A DNA stretch of 64,000 nucleotides from Bacteroidota bacterium (lineage in GTDB: Bacteria; Bacteroidota; Bacteroidia; UKL13-3). The stretch covers positions 100,997-164,996 of the forward strand of contig CANJUD010000004.1 of the NCBI GenBank assembly GCA_947477885.1, given 5' to 3'. The position numbers and the translations under genes were made by a program. Below the pieces are notes generated by a model, which was given only the letters and a program-made list of their open reading frames with translations, was not told where the DNA came from and made no database searches. Below are positions 54,828-63,797 of this stretch, in pieces; within the stretch, counting starts at the first letter, position 1; the number at the start of each line of letters is the position of its first letter.

Positions 54828-55822
54828 CACGTACCACAGAAAACTATAATATACAAAAAAAGTTAGTAGCCATTACTATCATACTTTTTGTAGTTAAGAT
54901 TTTGGCGTGGTATCTTACGGATTCTGTCGCTATTCTTACTGATGCCATAGAGTATACCATTAATGTGGTGAGTGGTTTGGTGGGATTATATAGTTTATAT
55001 TTATCATCACTGCCACGCGATAGTAATCATCCGTATGGGCATGGCAAAGTGGAGTTTCTTTCCGCAGCAATCGAGGGGACATTGATGGTGGTTTCTGGTT
55101 TCTTGATTATATATGAAGCGATAAATAACTTAAAACATCCGCATGAAATTAGTCAGTTAGATTATGGTATTTATCTAGTTGCTTTTACCGCACTCATTAA
55201 TTACGCGATGGGGTATTATGCTATTAAAAATGGCAGAAAAAACAAATCCATTGCCCTGGAAGCCACGGGCAAGCACATGCAGAGCGACACATACGCTACC
55301 ATAGGTATTATAATAGGATTGATTTTAATTTATATATTTCGCCAAGCATGGATTGATAGTTTTGTTGCTTTGGCATTTGCATTGATTATTATAGTTTCGG
55401 GATACAAAATTTTACGTGGTTCGGTTGCTGGAATTATGGATGAAGCAGATGATAAATTATTAAAGCAAGTAGTCGCATTACTGCAAGCAAACAGACGTGA
55501 AGCATGGATTGATTTGCATAACCTACGAATTATTAAATATGGTGGAACGCTGCACTTGGATTGCCACCTTACCGTGCCTTGGTATTATAATGTGCATGAA
55601 GCACACACAGAGATTGACCAGTTGGATTTATTAATCAAAGATAATTTTGGACCTAGTATAGAAATGTTTGTGCATACCGATGGCTGCTTAGATTTCTCCT
55701 GCCAGATTTGTACTATGCAAAATTGTGCCGTGCGGAAAGACGAATTGGTGAAGAAGATTGAATGGAATATTGAGAATATGTCGGGAAATAATAAGCATAG
55801 AGCTCCCCTATCCCCGCTCTGA
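54824..55822 (+). CDS. cation diffusion facilitator (CDF) metal transporter
   Basis: A 332-residue transporter with six membrane helices. The metal site motifs are TDAIEY in helix 2 and SDTYAT in helix 5. The histidine-rich HPYGHGK is in the loop after helix 2. The cytoplasmic C-terminal domain runs from about 205, and after residue 285 there is a cysteine cluster (CLDFSCQICTMQNC) unusual for the family and suitable for binding a metal. It starts with the ATGA overlap. It should export Zn2+, Mn2+ or Fe2+; the specificity is not given by sequence. Confidence 0.9.
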   Translation: MTRTTENYNIQKKLVAITIILFVVKILAWYLTDSVAILTDAIEYTINVVSGLVGLYSLYLSSLPRDSNHPYGHGKVEFLSAAIEGTLMVVSGFLIIYEAINNLKHPHEISQLDYGIYLVAFTALINYAMGYYAIKNGRKNKSIALEATGKHMQSDTYATIGIIIGLILIYIFRQAWIDSFVALAFALIIIVSGYKILRGSVAGIMDEADDKLLKQVVALLQANRREAWIDLHNLRIIKYGGTLHLDCHLTVPWYYNVHEAHTEIDQLDLLIKDNFGPSIEMFVHTDGCLDFSCQICTMQNCAVRKDELVKKIEWNIENMSGNNKHRAPLSPL

Positions 55823-56504
55823 AGAATAGGGCAATTAATAAATTAAAATCCGCTACCACTCCCCCATTCATTTTTTCTATTTTATGTGGCTGTTCGTCTA
55901 ATATGCTTGAATTTGCACCTCTTATTTGCAAAAAAGCAGCGATAGTTTCATCCTGCGTAACCATATGGTCGGCTGAGCCTATGCACATTAGCACGGGTAT
56001 TTGTATAATATTCAAATGCTGGTTTGTAATTGGATTTTGTCCGATATGTGTTAACATATATTGTGTATCGGTTAATATATCGGGCCAATTATTGGGATGC
56101 CAATTTTGTTGTGCGGCTATAAATTGTGGTGCTTTTTCAGTCAATATTTGACAATCTAATTTAACTGTTTCTTTTTGTGAAATTGCCTCATCCCATTGCA
56201 TCTTGGTGGCTATAGTAAATAGTTTTAGTAATCCTTTATAATGCTTTACCGCCATATATAAACCTATATATCCGCCCATACTATATCCTACTATTATATA
56301 ATCGTTTAATTTATTTTCTTCTGAATAATTTAATATATAATCGCTAAAATATTTTAATGTATTTTCTTCTATTTTGGAAACAGATTTTCCTTGTCTGGGC
56401 AAATTGATATTGTGGATATCATTATTCCCCTCAAGGTGTGGAATAATATGATCTTATGAACCTGTTGAGCCGAGTGCTCCGTGTATTAAAATTAGATTTT
56501 GCAT
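55713..56504 (-). pseudogene. alpha/beta hydrolase inactivated by one nonsense codon
   Basis: Reading from ATG at 56504, the protein opens MQNLILIHGALGSTGS, which contains the oxyanion HGxxG motif, then meets an in-frame TAA (56456-56454). The sense continues in the same frame with DHIIPHLEGNNDIHNINLPRQGKS, then the nucleophile motif VGYSMGGYIG, ADHMVTQDE and PHKIEKM. A Gln codon (CAA) mutated to TAA would explain it. The 3' 110 bases overlap the CDF gene on the other strand. A shortened product from the TTG at 56402 would lack the oxyanion motif. Confidence 0.72.
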
Positions 56505-56604
56505 GGTGCAAAAATAGGGAAAATAGAAATTGGGATTTAGGATATGGGGTTGCTAACGCCCTATGCTCCCCAAATCCCATATCTCAATTCCTAACCCCAT
56601 CCCT

Positions 56605-56612
56605 TAACTTTG
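56605..56612 (+). promoter_or_regulatory. -7 element of the pseudouridine synthase promoter
   Basis: TAACTTTG matches TAnnTTTG, only 8 bases before the ATG at 56621, so the leader would be almost absent. Confidence 0.4.
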
Positions 56613-56620
56613 CACCGCAT

Positions 56621-57652
56621 ATGACCGAAGAAACAGAACTGATAGAAGAACAACCCGAATTATTTGAACACTTTAATATAGTGGTGGACAATGGACAAAG
56701 TCTGCTAAGGGTGGACAAGTTCCTGATGCACAAAATACAGAATGCCAGCAGAACTAAAATACAAGCAGCTGCCGATGCGGGATCGATCATAATAAATGGT
56801 AAGGCTGTAAAATCGAGCTATAAAGTAAAACCTGCAGATAAACTTAGTATTGTACTCCCTACCCCACCAAGGGATACAGAACTTATTCCTGAAAATTTAC
56901 CACTAAATATCATATATGAGGACGACCAATTATTATTGGTGAACAAGGCAGCGGGTATGGTGGTGCATCCAGGTTACAATAATTATACTGGCACTTTGGT
57001 AAATGCACTGGTATATCATTTTCAAAATTTGCCAACGCACCGCAATGGTGAGATTCGCCCAGGCTTGGTGCACAGAATAGATAAAGACACTTCGGGCATT
57101 TTAGTTATTGCCAAAACAGAAATAGCGATGAGCCATTTGGCTCGCCAGTTTTTCGACCATAGCATCAATAGAAAATATATAGCTTTGGTATGGGGGGATG
57201 TGGAGCAAGATAGCGGAACTGTTGTGGGACACATAGGACATAACTTAAAAGATAGACGCATTATGCAAGTATTCCCTGATGGTGAGCATGGCAAAGAAGC
57301 TATTACGCACTATACAGTGCTCGAACGTTTCCATTATGTAACGCTTATAGAGTGTGTACTTGAAACAGGCCGTACGCACCAAATACGGGCACATATGAAG
57401 CACTTGGGTCATCCCTTATTTAATGATGCAACTTATGGAGGTGATAAAATTTTGAAAGGTACCACATTTGCTAAATATAATCAGTTTATCGACAACTGTT
57501 TTAATATCATACCTCGCCAAGCTTTACATGCGAAGATGCTTGGTTTTATTCATCCCACCACGCATGAACATATAATATTTGAAAGCGAATTACCTCTAGA
57601 TTTCGCTTCCGTAATGGAAAAATGGAGACATTATATTGCACATAGCAAATAG
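56621..57652 (+). CDS. RluA-family 23S rRNA pseudouridine synthase (RluD-like)
   Basis: A 343-residue protein. An S4 RNA-binding domain at about 25-85 (VDKFLMHKIQNASRTKIQAAADAGSIIING) is followed by the catalytic domain: VNKAAGMVVHPG near 115, then GLVHRIDKDTSGILVIAK with the catalytic Asp in the HRIDKDTSG motif. ETGRTHQIRAHMKHLGHPL is the closing family motif. It makes pseudouridine in 23S rRNA. An earlier in-frame ATG (56456) would add residues with no domain and overlaps the hydrolase, so MTEETELIEE is chosen. Confidence 0.93.
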   Translation: MTEETELIEEQPELFEHFNIVVDNGQSLLRVDKFLMHKIQNASRTKIQAAADAGSIIINGKAVKSSYKVKPADKLSIVLPTPPRDTELIPENLPLNIIYEDDQLLLVNKAAGMVVHPGYNNYTGTLVNALVYHFQNLPTHRNGEIRPGLVHRIDKDTSGILVIAKTEIAMSHLARQFFDHSINRKYIALVWGDVEQDSGTVVGHIGHNLKDRRIMQVFPDGEHGKEAITHYTVLERFHYVTLIECVLETGRTHQIRAHMKHLGHPLFNDATYGGDKILKGTTFAKYNQFIDNCFNIIPRQALHAKMLGFIHPTTHEHIIFESELPLDFASVMEKWRHYIAHSK

Positions 57653-57904
57653 TTTTGTTTTATTTTCCAAATAGTTTTAAGTAATACTATCAATTTTACT
57701 GATAATAAATATAGATTGTTGCATCTCTAATTATATTCTGGTTTAATATAGAGCTACTTTTTATTATAATATCTTTATAGAAGTATAGAATGTTATTTAA
57801 CTATAATTGAATGGTGCATTATTTATAAAATGTATATAGTGCTGGTATTCTTATTAATTTTACTATATTGGAAAATAATATTCACATTGAAAATCATTAA
57901 TAAA
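57653..57904. other. AT-rich gap, no gene seen
   Basis: Nothing is recognised here except AT-rich sequence leading into the kinase relic. Confidence 0.35.
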
Positions 57905-58102
57905 AGTTGGGGGTAATGGAATTGGTATCCAAAAGAATATGTTCACCGAATATTTCAAATGTTCTTTAGGGCCAACGAATTAAGCCAAGGCACTTTATTG
58001 ATTCGCGAAATCATTAATAAAATGAACGGTCAAATAAATGTAGATTCAACCTATGGAGAAGTTACTACGTTCGAACTCATACTGCAGAATAATATTGCTT
58101 GA
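57905..58102 (+). pseudogene. histidine-kinase ATPase-domain remnant
   Basis: The C-terminal part of a HATPase_c domain is readable: IKVGGNGIGI (G1 box), then, one base short, PKEYVHRIFQMFFRANE (F box), REIINKMNGQINVDSTYGE and TTFELILQN, ending with TGA at 58100. Restoring one base at about 57929 joins the frames. The second glycine box (GxGLGL) is shortened (SQGTLLI), and the N-terminal sensor and HisKA parts are absent. It does not code for a working kinase. Confidence 0.65.
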
Positions 58103-58106
58103 TAAA

Positions 58107-59432
58107 CTAGAAGTTCAGAAGAACTAATTTCCCAGTTAGGGTTTTCCCATTATCCATATTCACCTTTACCAAATAAAGGCCATTGGCAATATAAGATAGG
58201 TTCATTTCCGTTGATGCCAATGACATCATTCCCGATGAGCATAGCACCTGTCCGTTTATAGCTAAGATATCAATACTATAATTTATGTTGTCGGGTTTTT
58301 CAACTACAAACTTAAATTCTCCTCTGGTAGGATTGGGATATATTACCAATCCTTGGCTAAATACTTTAGTGCTTGGAGTATTGACTTCTGAAACACGAAT
58401 CATTTTTTTATAGACTCTTTGTCCGCTACAGCCTGTTTCATCGTCATACATGTTCAAGGTAACGCTGTATTCGCCGTGCTGTGTGAATGTATGCGAAGTA
58501 TTAGGCAACACCGAAGTATTTAATGATTGTGATTTCGCATCTCCAAAATCCCAACTTACATTTTGGAAATTTGCTATATGATTGGCAGAAAAATTAACCG
58601 TAAGCGGGGCTGTTCCTTCAACTACATCTGATAAAAAATCGGGGTTGATTTCTTTTACTATAATTGTAACTTTATCGGCTGCAACACATTGATTTTCGTG
58701 CGTAGTATATATTAATTCGTGTGTGCCATTGCCTGCTTTTTCAGGATCGAATGTATTGCCATCAACGCCATTGCCTGTCCAGATACCACCTGCTGGTATA
58801 CCTGTTAATAATTGCTGGCCATTGTACATGCAAATGGTTTTATCATTCCCAGCTTCTGCCGAGGCTGTGTTCTTAATAACTACTTTACTATTAAAGTAAG
58901 AATACTCACAAGCACCATCTGCCAAATATTTTAGTGAATAATTATAGGTGCCTGGTCCCGGATAAATATGTGTGGGCTCCCATTCATTTGTATTTAACAA
59001 TCCATCATCGCCTGTCCACTCATAAAATTTAGGTAGATGGGTTTGATCGGAAACTATAAAATGAAACTTAGCTTCCGTACAATTTTGAAGGGCGTAAGCA
59101 GCCATAACTGAAACAGGTTCGTAATCTATATAAACAGAGTCTATGAATTTATAATCGCTGCAATCGTTCGATATATGAACAGTGAAGCGGATATAACGCT
59201 TACCAGAAAAATTGAGGGAAAAATCATTCCTAGTTTCGAACTTGAGGTTGTCAATAATCCAATCAAAATGGATTACCCCATTACCCTTTTCAATAATATA
59301 TTTGAATTGAATTTCACCACAAGTTTTAACCTGAACATCTTTTACGGCGAGTATTTTTTCACACTGCCCAAAAGAAGACTTGGCCAAAAACAGGCCGAAC
59401 ACCAGTAGAATGAAGTTAAAACACTTTTTCAT
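58107..59432 (-). CDS. T9SS-exported protein with PKD domain
   Basis: A 441-residue exported protein. The signal peptide is MKKCFNFILLVFGLFLAKSSFGQ. A PKD domain lies at about 270-350 (GTAPLTVNFSANHI, VSWDFGDAKS, HTFTQHGEYSVTLNMY). A type A sorting domain ends the protein (LVIYPNPTRGEFKFVVE, ILAINGQVLCSSG, ANGLYLVKVNMDNG). The first 200 residues are unrecognised. It is divergent from the ECF sigma factor and may be among its targets, but that is speculative. Confidence 0.86.
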   Translation of the reverse strand: MKKCFNFILLVFGLFLAKSSFGQCEKILAVKDVQVKTCGEIQFKYIIEKGNGVIHFDWIIDNLKFETRNDFSLNFSGKRYIRFTVHISNDCSDYKFIDSVYIDYEPVSVMAAYALQNCTEAKFHFIVSDQTHLPKFYEWTGDDGLLNTNEWEPTHIYPGPGTYNYSLKYLADGACEYSYFNSKVVIKNTASAEAGNDKTICMYNGQQLLTGIPAGGIWTGNGVDGNTFDPEKAGNGTHELIYTTHENQCVAADKVTIIVKEINPDFLSDVVEGTAPLTVNFSANHIANFQNVSWDFGDAKSQSLNTSVLPNTSHTFTQHGEYSVTLNMYDDETGCSGQRVYKKMIRVSEVNTPSTKVFSQGLVIYPNPTRGEFKFVVEKPDNINYSIDILAINGQVLCSSGMMSLASTEMNLSYIANGLYLVKVNMDNGKTLTGKLVLLNF

Positions 59433-59448
59433 GGCTATTTTATGTGTT

Positions 59449-59456
59449 CAAATGTA
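59449..59456 (-). promoter_or_regulatory. -7 element of the T9SS gene
   Basis: TACATTTG on the minus strand, 17 bases before the ATG at 59432. The nearest TTTG is only 14 bases away, so the -33 is uncertain. Confidence 0.45.
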
Positions 59457-59550
59457 CAAAGAAGTTTGAACAAAAAAAAAAATTTTTTATGCAGGCAACT
59501 TTTCGTTCCTTTGTTAGGTCATGTTTTATGTAGCCCCTAATAATTTGGAT

Positions 59551-60096
59551 ATGGACGACAAAGAACTTGTGGAAGGATGTCTTTTAGAAAATGTGATTTT
59601 TCAGGAGAAACTTTACCGCAAGTATTGTGGAAAAATGATGGGACTAAGTTTGCGTTACGTTAAAAGCAGAGAAGAAGCCGAAGACGTGGTACAAGAAGGG
59701 TTTATAAAAGTATTTAATCATTTAAAAAACTTCAGATTCGATTGTGCTTTGGAGGGATGGATAGCAAGAATAATGGTAAACACGGCCATTACTTTTTATA
59801 ATAGAAACAGAAAAACTGCATTTGAAGAAGACATAAACAATATAAATGAAGATATAAACCACAACTGCGAAAGTGTTGGGCAAAATCTTCAAGCACAAGA
59901 CCTACTTAAATTGATTAATATGTTACCCGACGGATATAAACTGGTTTTTAATATGTTTGCCATTGAAGGATACAGCCACAAGGAAATATCATTAATGCTT
60001 GGCGTAACTGAGAATACAAGTAAAACACAATATTTTAAAGCCCGTAACTATTTAAAGAAATTATTAGAACAGCAACACTTAGCAGAATATGAGTAA
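59551..60096 (+). CDS. ECF-family RNA polymerase sigma factor
   Basis: A 181-residue sigma-70 family factor of the ECF class. Region 2 is visible at 20-85: LYRKYCGKMMGLSLRYVKSREEAEDVVQEGFIKVF with the -10 binding residues, then region 4 at 115-170: LINMLPDGYKLVFNMFAIEGYSHKEISLML and GVTENTSKTQYFKARNYLKKLL. The ATG at 59551 is preferred over 59521 because the latter adds 10 residues without family character. It overlaps the next gene by 8 bases, so the pair is an operon. It directs transcription of its own regulon when the partner releases it. Confidence 0.92.
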   Translation: MDDKELVEGCLLENVIFQEKLYRKYCGKMMGLSLRYVKSREEAEDVVQEGFIKVFNHLKNFRFDCALEGWIARIMVNTAITFYNRNRKTAFEEDINNINEDINHNCESVGQNLQAQDLLKLINMLPDGYKLVFNMFAIEGYSHKEISLMLGVTENTSKTQYFKARNYLKKLLEQQHLAEYE

Positions 60097-61627
60097 AAAT
60101 ATTGAAGATTTATTCAAGGATGGTTTCGAAGGCTTTGAGCAGCAGCCTAAGAATGATATGTGGGATAAGATTGTGCAACAAAGGCAAATCAACAATCTCA
60201 CTAGCAACGCCAACCATGAAGTAACTCCTGAACATACATATAGCAAAGAATTTAAAAATTTTGAAGCTCAACCTGGCGAAAGAGTGTGGCGTAATGTATT
60301 GACACATATTAATAGCAGACGCCAACAAAAGAAATATACCACTTGGTCCATACTCCTATTGTTTCTTATAGGTAGTTGCAGTTCGTTAGTTTGGTTATAT
60401 GATAATAATGGTGATGGGAATTTGATTACGGAAGAATCTACAAAGCAAAAAGGAGCAACACATATCAAGCAAAAATCAAATAATAACTCTACTAGCCCCG
60501 CTCAAAGCGCCAATGACAATAGAGTTAAGGATCAAGAAAATACGTTTAGTGAAAGAACTATAGGTAGTAGTGCTGTTAAATATAATAAATCTTATCACCG
60601 CTTTGCAAGAAATGCTTTTGCATTAACAAATGATGAGGGAGTTTTAGGCAATAGTGAAACTCCTATCCATGTTTCAAATGATAAAATAGTTGATGAAAAT
60701 ATCAAAGCAAAAAACATTGAAATTATTACTATTATTAACGACCATAATAAACTGAAAGAAATTGCTGAGACATTTACTAACGAAGGGCTTGCAAGCAATG
60801 GTTCTTTAATAAAACCAGATTCAGCAGCAACTGCTTTTGCCAGTAATAAGAAAAAAGATGAAAAGAAAACACTTGATACAAAAGCCGACAAAAAATGGTG
60901 GCATGGTCCTAGCTACTTTAAATATACTAGCGAAACCGATATGAATAATGAAGAATCAAATTGGAAATTAGGTGCTTCTGTGGGCTATGAATGGCCAACA
61001 GCGAAATTTACTGGCAATGCAAATTCTTTATATACCCAATTTAGAAAAGATGATGAATCGAGAGCCCAGTCATATAATGCCCAAGCTTTTCTGGTTCGCC
61101 AAATAGGAAGACCATATTTGGTGCAATTTGGTGTTGGATTTATTTCATATGGTTTTAAAGGTGATTACCAACATAGCATTTACACTGTGCGTGACTCAAC
61201 AACGCCGCAGGGAAATATTATACACGACACTACCTACTCCTATAAAATAAATGCCCAAAGCCATTTTAGAATTAATTTTATTGAACTGCCAATAATTTTC
61301 GGCTACCGTTTTGGAGATAATAGGACTAACTTCGATTTTAAAGCTGGATATATCATGCAATTATTGCATGCACAAAATGGTTACGTTTTATCCCCCACTT
61401 CTCATCAGCTTGAACCTATAGGTGCTGCTAACGAATTGTCTGCAAACAGATTTGGTTCTTCAGCATTACTCAGTGCCAGAGGAAATTGGCAAATTATGCA
61501 TGAGCTAAGTGTATTTCTGGAAGGAAACATCAGATATAACCTCAAGCCATTAATGGGCGACGCAACTCAGCAACAGTATATTAGTTCAGTTGGAATTAAT
61601 GGTGGGATTAAATTCCATATAGATTAA
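60089..61627 (+). CDS. anti-sigma protein spanning both membranes (Dma-like)
   Basis: A 512-residue protein with an unusual layout. Residues 1-82 are cytoplasmic and contain two copies of a motif F-x-x-F-E-x-Q-P-x4-W-x2-[IV] (at 13-28 and 55-70). Residues 84-104 are one membrane helix (TTWSILLLFLIGSCSSLVWLY). Residues 105-270 are a low-complexity, Asn/Ser/Lys-rich linker long enough to cross the periplasm. Residues 285-512 have alternating strands that end YISSVGINGGIKFHID, an outer-membrane beta-barrel pattern. It overlaps the sigma gene by 8 bases. The plan fits the dual-membrane anti-sigma proteins reported in Bacteroides; the barrel is predicted, not proven. Confidence 0.78.
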   Translation: MSKNIEDLFKDGFEGFEQQPKNDMWDKIVQQRQINNLTSNANHEVTPEHTYSKEFKNFEAQPGERVWRNVLTHINSRRQQKKYTTWSILLLFLIGSCSSLVWLYDNNGDGNLITEESTKQKGATHIKQKSNNNSTSPAQSANDNRVKDQENTFSERTIGSSAVKYNKSYHRFARNAFALTNDEGVLGNSETPIHVSNDKIVDENIKAKNIEIITIINDHNKLKEIAETFTNEGLASNGSLIKPDSAATAFASNKKKDEKKTLDTKADKKWWHGPSYFKYTSETDMNNEESNWKLGASVGYEWPTAKFTGNANSLYTQFRKDDESRAQSYNAQAFLVRQIGRPYLVQFGVGFISYGFKGDYQHSIYTVRDSTTPQGNIIHDTTYSYKINAQSHFRINFIELPIIFGYRFGDNRTNFDFKAGYIMQLLHAQNGYVLSPTSHQLEPIGAANELSANRFGSSALLSARGNWQIMHELSVFLEGNIRYNLKPLMGDATQQQYISSVGINGGIKFHID

Positions 61628-61658
61628 TTATTCCCTGTGTAAAACTGTGTAATCGAAC

Positions 61659-62525
61659 TTATCTAGATTTATACGCTTTGAGCATGCGTGATTTGCCATG
61701 AATATCTCGGCTTACTTCTGGATAGTAATTATTTTTTTTAAACAATTGCTGAGTTTGTCTATGATAGTCTTCATGAATTTCGCAATAGATTAAACCATTT
61801 TCTGCTAAATGCTTTTGAGCAAATTGTATAATGGCTTTATAAAATTGTAATGGATCGCCGTCAGTTACAAATAGAGCTGTGTGTGGTTCAAAATGTAATA
61901 CATTTTTTTGCATCAAGTCTTTATCCTCCTCCGTTACATATGGAGGATTTGAAACGATGATATCGTACATTCCGTATTCATATTGGGGATATAATATATC
62001 ATCATTTATAAATTCTATATCGGCTTGGTGCTTGGCGGCATTAACTTGAGCAACATGCAATGCTTGTTCTGAAATATCCATCGCTGAGACTTTCCATGCT
62101 TGATTCTTTAATTTTAAACTGATGGCAAGAATGCCGCTCCCTGTTCCAATTTCCAAACATCTTAATTTCAATTCAGAAGCGTACTTATATTCGGTACTAA
62201 TCCATCTCAACAGTTCTTCGGTCTCGGGTCTTGGAATTAAAACGTGTTTATTGACTTCAAATTGTCGTCCAGCAAATTCTGAAATTCCGGTAACATATTG
62301 GATGGGTTCATTTTGCAGAAGACGTTTGAGAGCTTCCTCAATTTGATGAATCTGTGGAAAACTGAGTTGTAAATCAGGCGATGTCGCAATGGTGCTTTTG
62401 CTTACTGATAGTAGGTCTTCAAATAAAATATGGGCTATGGAATTGGCCTCGTTCTCCACATATTCACATAGCAACTCTTTGCGAACTTTATCAAACCAAA
62501 ACTTTAAACTTGTGTCAGAAGGCAT
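61659..62525 (-). CDS. prmC: peptide chain release factor N5-glutamine methyltransferase
   Basis: A 288-residue methyltransferase that modifies the GGQ glutamine of release factors. The N-terminal domain (LQLSFPQIHQIEEALKRLLQNEPIQYVTG) precedes the SAM site: LRCLEIGTGSGILAISL near residue 125, and the catalytic NPPYVTEED near 190. VLIPRPETEELL is the typical linker. It is followed 5 bases upstream by lysA, so the two probably form an operon. Confidence 0.95.
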   Translation of the reverse strand: MPSDTSLKFWFDKVRKELLCEYVENEANSIAHILFEDLLSVSKSTIATSPDLQLSFPQIHQIEEALKRLLQNEPIQYVTGISEFAGRQFEVNKHVLIPRPETEELLRWISTEYKYASELKLRCLEIGTGSGILAISLKLKNQAWKVSAMDISEQALHVAQVNAAKHQADIEFINDDILYPQYEYGMYDIIVSNPPYVTEEDKDLMQKNVLHFEPHTALFVTDGDPLQFYKAIIQFAQKHLAENGLIYCEIHEDYHRQTQQLFKKNNYYPEVSRDIHGKSRMLKAYKSR

Positions 62526-62530
62526 GGGAA

Positions 62531-63766
62531 TTACAATCCGATATCAACCACATTACGCATCAAATCATCCATATTTTCTGCCTTACGAATCAGATGTGTT
62601 TTGCCATTCATTACTAAAATTTCGGCGGGGCGAAAACGGGCATTATAGTTATTGCTCATGGTGTAGCCATAAGCACCTGCATTGCACAAAGCCAATATAT
62701 CGCCTTCTCTTACTTCGGCAAGTGAGCGGTCCCAACCAAGGGTATCAGTTTCGCAGATATAGCCCACAACAGTATATATACGTGGTGTGCCAGCAGGGTT
62801 CGATACATTTAAAATGCGGTGATATGCATCATAAAACATAGGACGTATCAAGTGGTTCTGTCCTGTGTTTACGCCCACAAATACAGTTGCTGTGGTTTGT
62901 TTCACCACATTGGTGCTAACTAGTAACGTTCCAGATTCGCTCACGATGAATTTACCGGGCTCGAACCACAGTTCCAGATCACGACCATATTCTTTGCAAA
63001 ACTGCTTGAAGGTTGTTCCTATTGCTTTGCCCAGTGCCTCAATATCTGTGGTAATATCGCCATCTTTGTATGGAACTTTAAATCCACTACCAAAGTCTAT
63101 AAATTCCAAATCGGGGAAATTGCTTGCGGCTTCAAACAATAATTCTGCTCCTTGCAAAAACACACCAGCATCCAAAATATCGCTGCCCGTGTGCATGTGA
63201 AGTCCGTTTACAAATATACCAGCTTGTTTTACCACACGGGTAATGTGACGCATCTGATGAATGGAAATACCAAACTTGGAATCTATATGGCCTGTTTGAA
63301 TATGGGCGTTACCGCCAGCTACTATATGTGGATTGATACGAATGCAACAAGGCACAGTGCCTTTATATAAATGACCAAACTGCTCCAGCGTGCTGATATT
63401 ATCAATATTGATGCGAATTCCTAAGTCCACAGCTTCTTGAATTTCGGCAAACGAGACACAGTTGGGAGTGAATAATATTTGCTGTGGCTCAAAGCCTGCC
63501 ATTAATCCCAAACGTGCTTCGTTGATAGAAACCACATCTAAACCAGAGCCTTCGTTCTTTAATAACTTTAATATATTGATATTATTCAATGCCTTGCAGG
63601 CATACTTTATCTGCACCTTGCAATCAACAAATGCATTTTTTAGGCGGTGGTACTGAGAAGAAATTTTAGCAGCATCGTACACAAATATGGGCTGACCATA
63701 TTGTTCTACAATTTGCAAGGCGGAGATACCGCCTATTTCGTATTGATTGTTATTTAATTCCATCAA
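62531..63766 (-). CDS. lysA: diaminopimelate decarboxylase
   Basis: A 411-residue PLP enzyme, the last step of lysine biosynthesis. The PLP lysine is in KYACKALNN (Lys58), followed by RLGLMAGFEPQQILFTPN, HTGSDI, and EPGKFIVSESGTLLV. The C-terminus carries the residues near CNAGAYGYTMSNNYN. Start at MMELNNN. It lies just upstream of prmC on the same strand. Confidence 0.95.
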   Translation of the reverse strand: MMELNNNQYEIGGISALQIVEQYGQPIFVYDAAKISSQYHRLKNAFVDCKVQIKYACKALNNINILKLLKNEGSGLDVVSINEARLGLMAGFEPQQILFTPNCVSFAEIQEAVDLGIRINIDNISTLEQFGHLYKGTVPCCIRINPHIVAGGNAHIQTGHIDSKFGISIHQMRHITRVVKQAGIFVNGLHMHTGSDILDAGVFLQGAELLFEAASNFPDLEFIDFGSGFKVPYKDGDITTDIEALGKAIGTTFKQFCKEYGRDLELWFEPGKFIVSESGTLLVSTNVVKQTTATVFVGVNTGQNHLIRPMFYDAYHRILNVSNPAGTPRIYTVVGYICETDTLGWDRSLAEVREGDILALCNAGAYGYTMSNNYNARFRPAEILVMNGKTHLIRKAENMDDLMRNVVDIGL

Positions 63767-63797
63767 ATGAACATTTGTTTTTTATTTTATTCGTTAT

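Noticed and set aside
59521-59550. Earlier ATG as start of the ECF sigma factor
   Set aside because: It adds ten residues without family character and would leave almost no room for a promoter at the TTCCTTTG motif just upstream.
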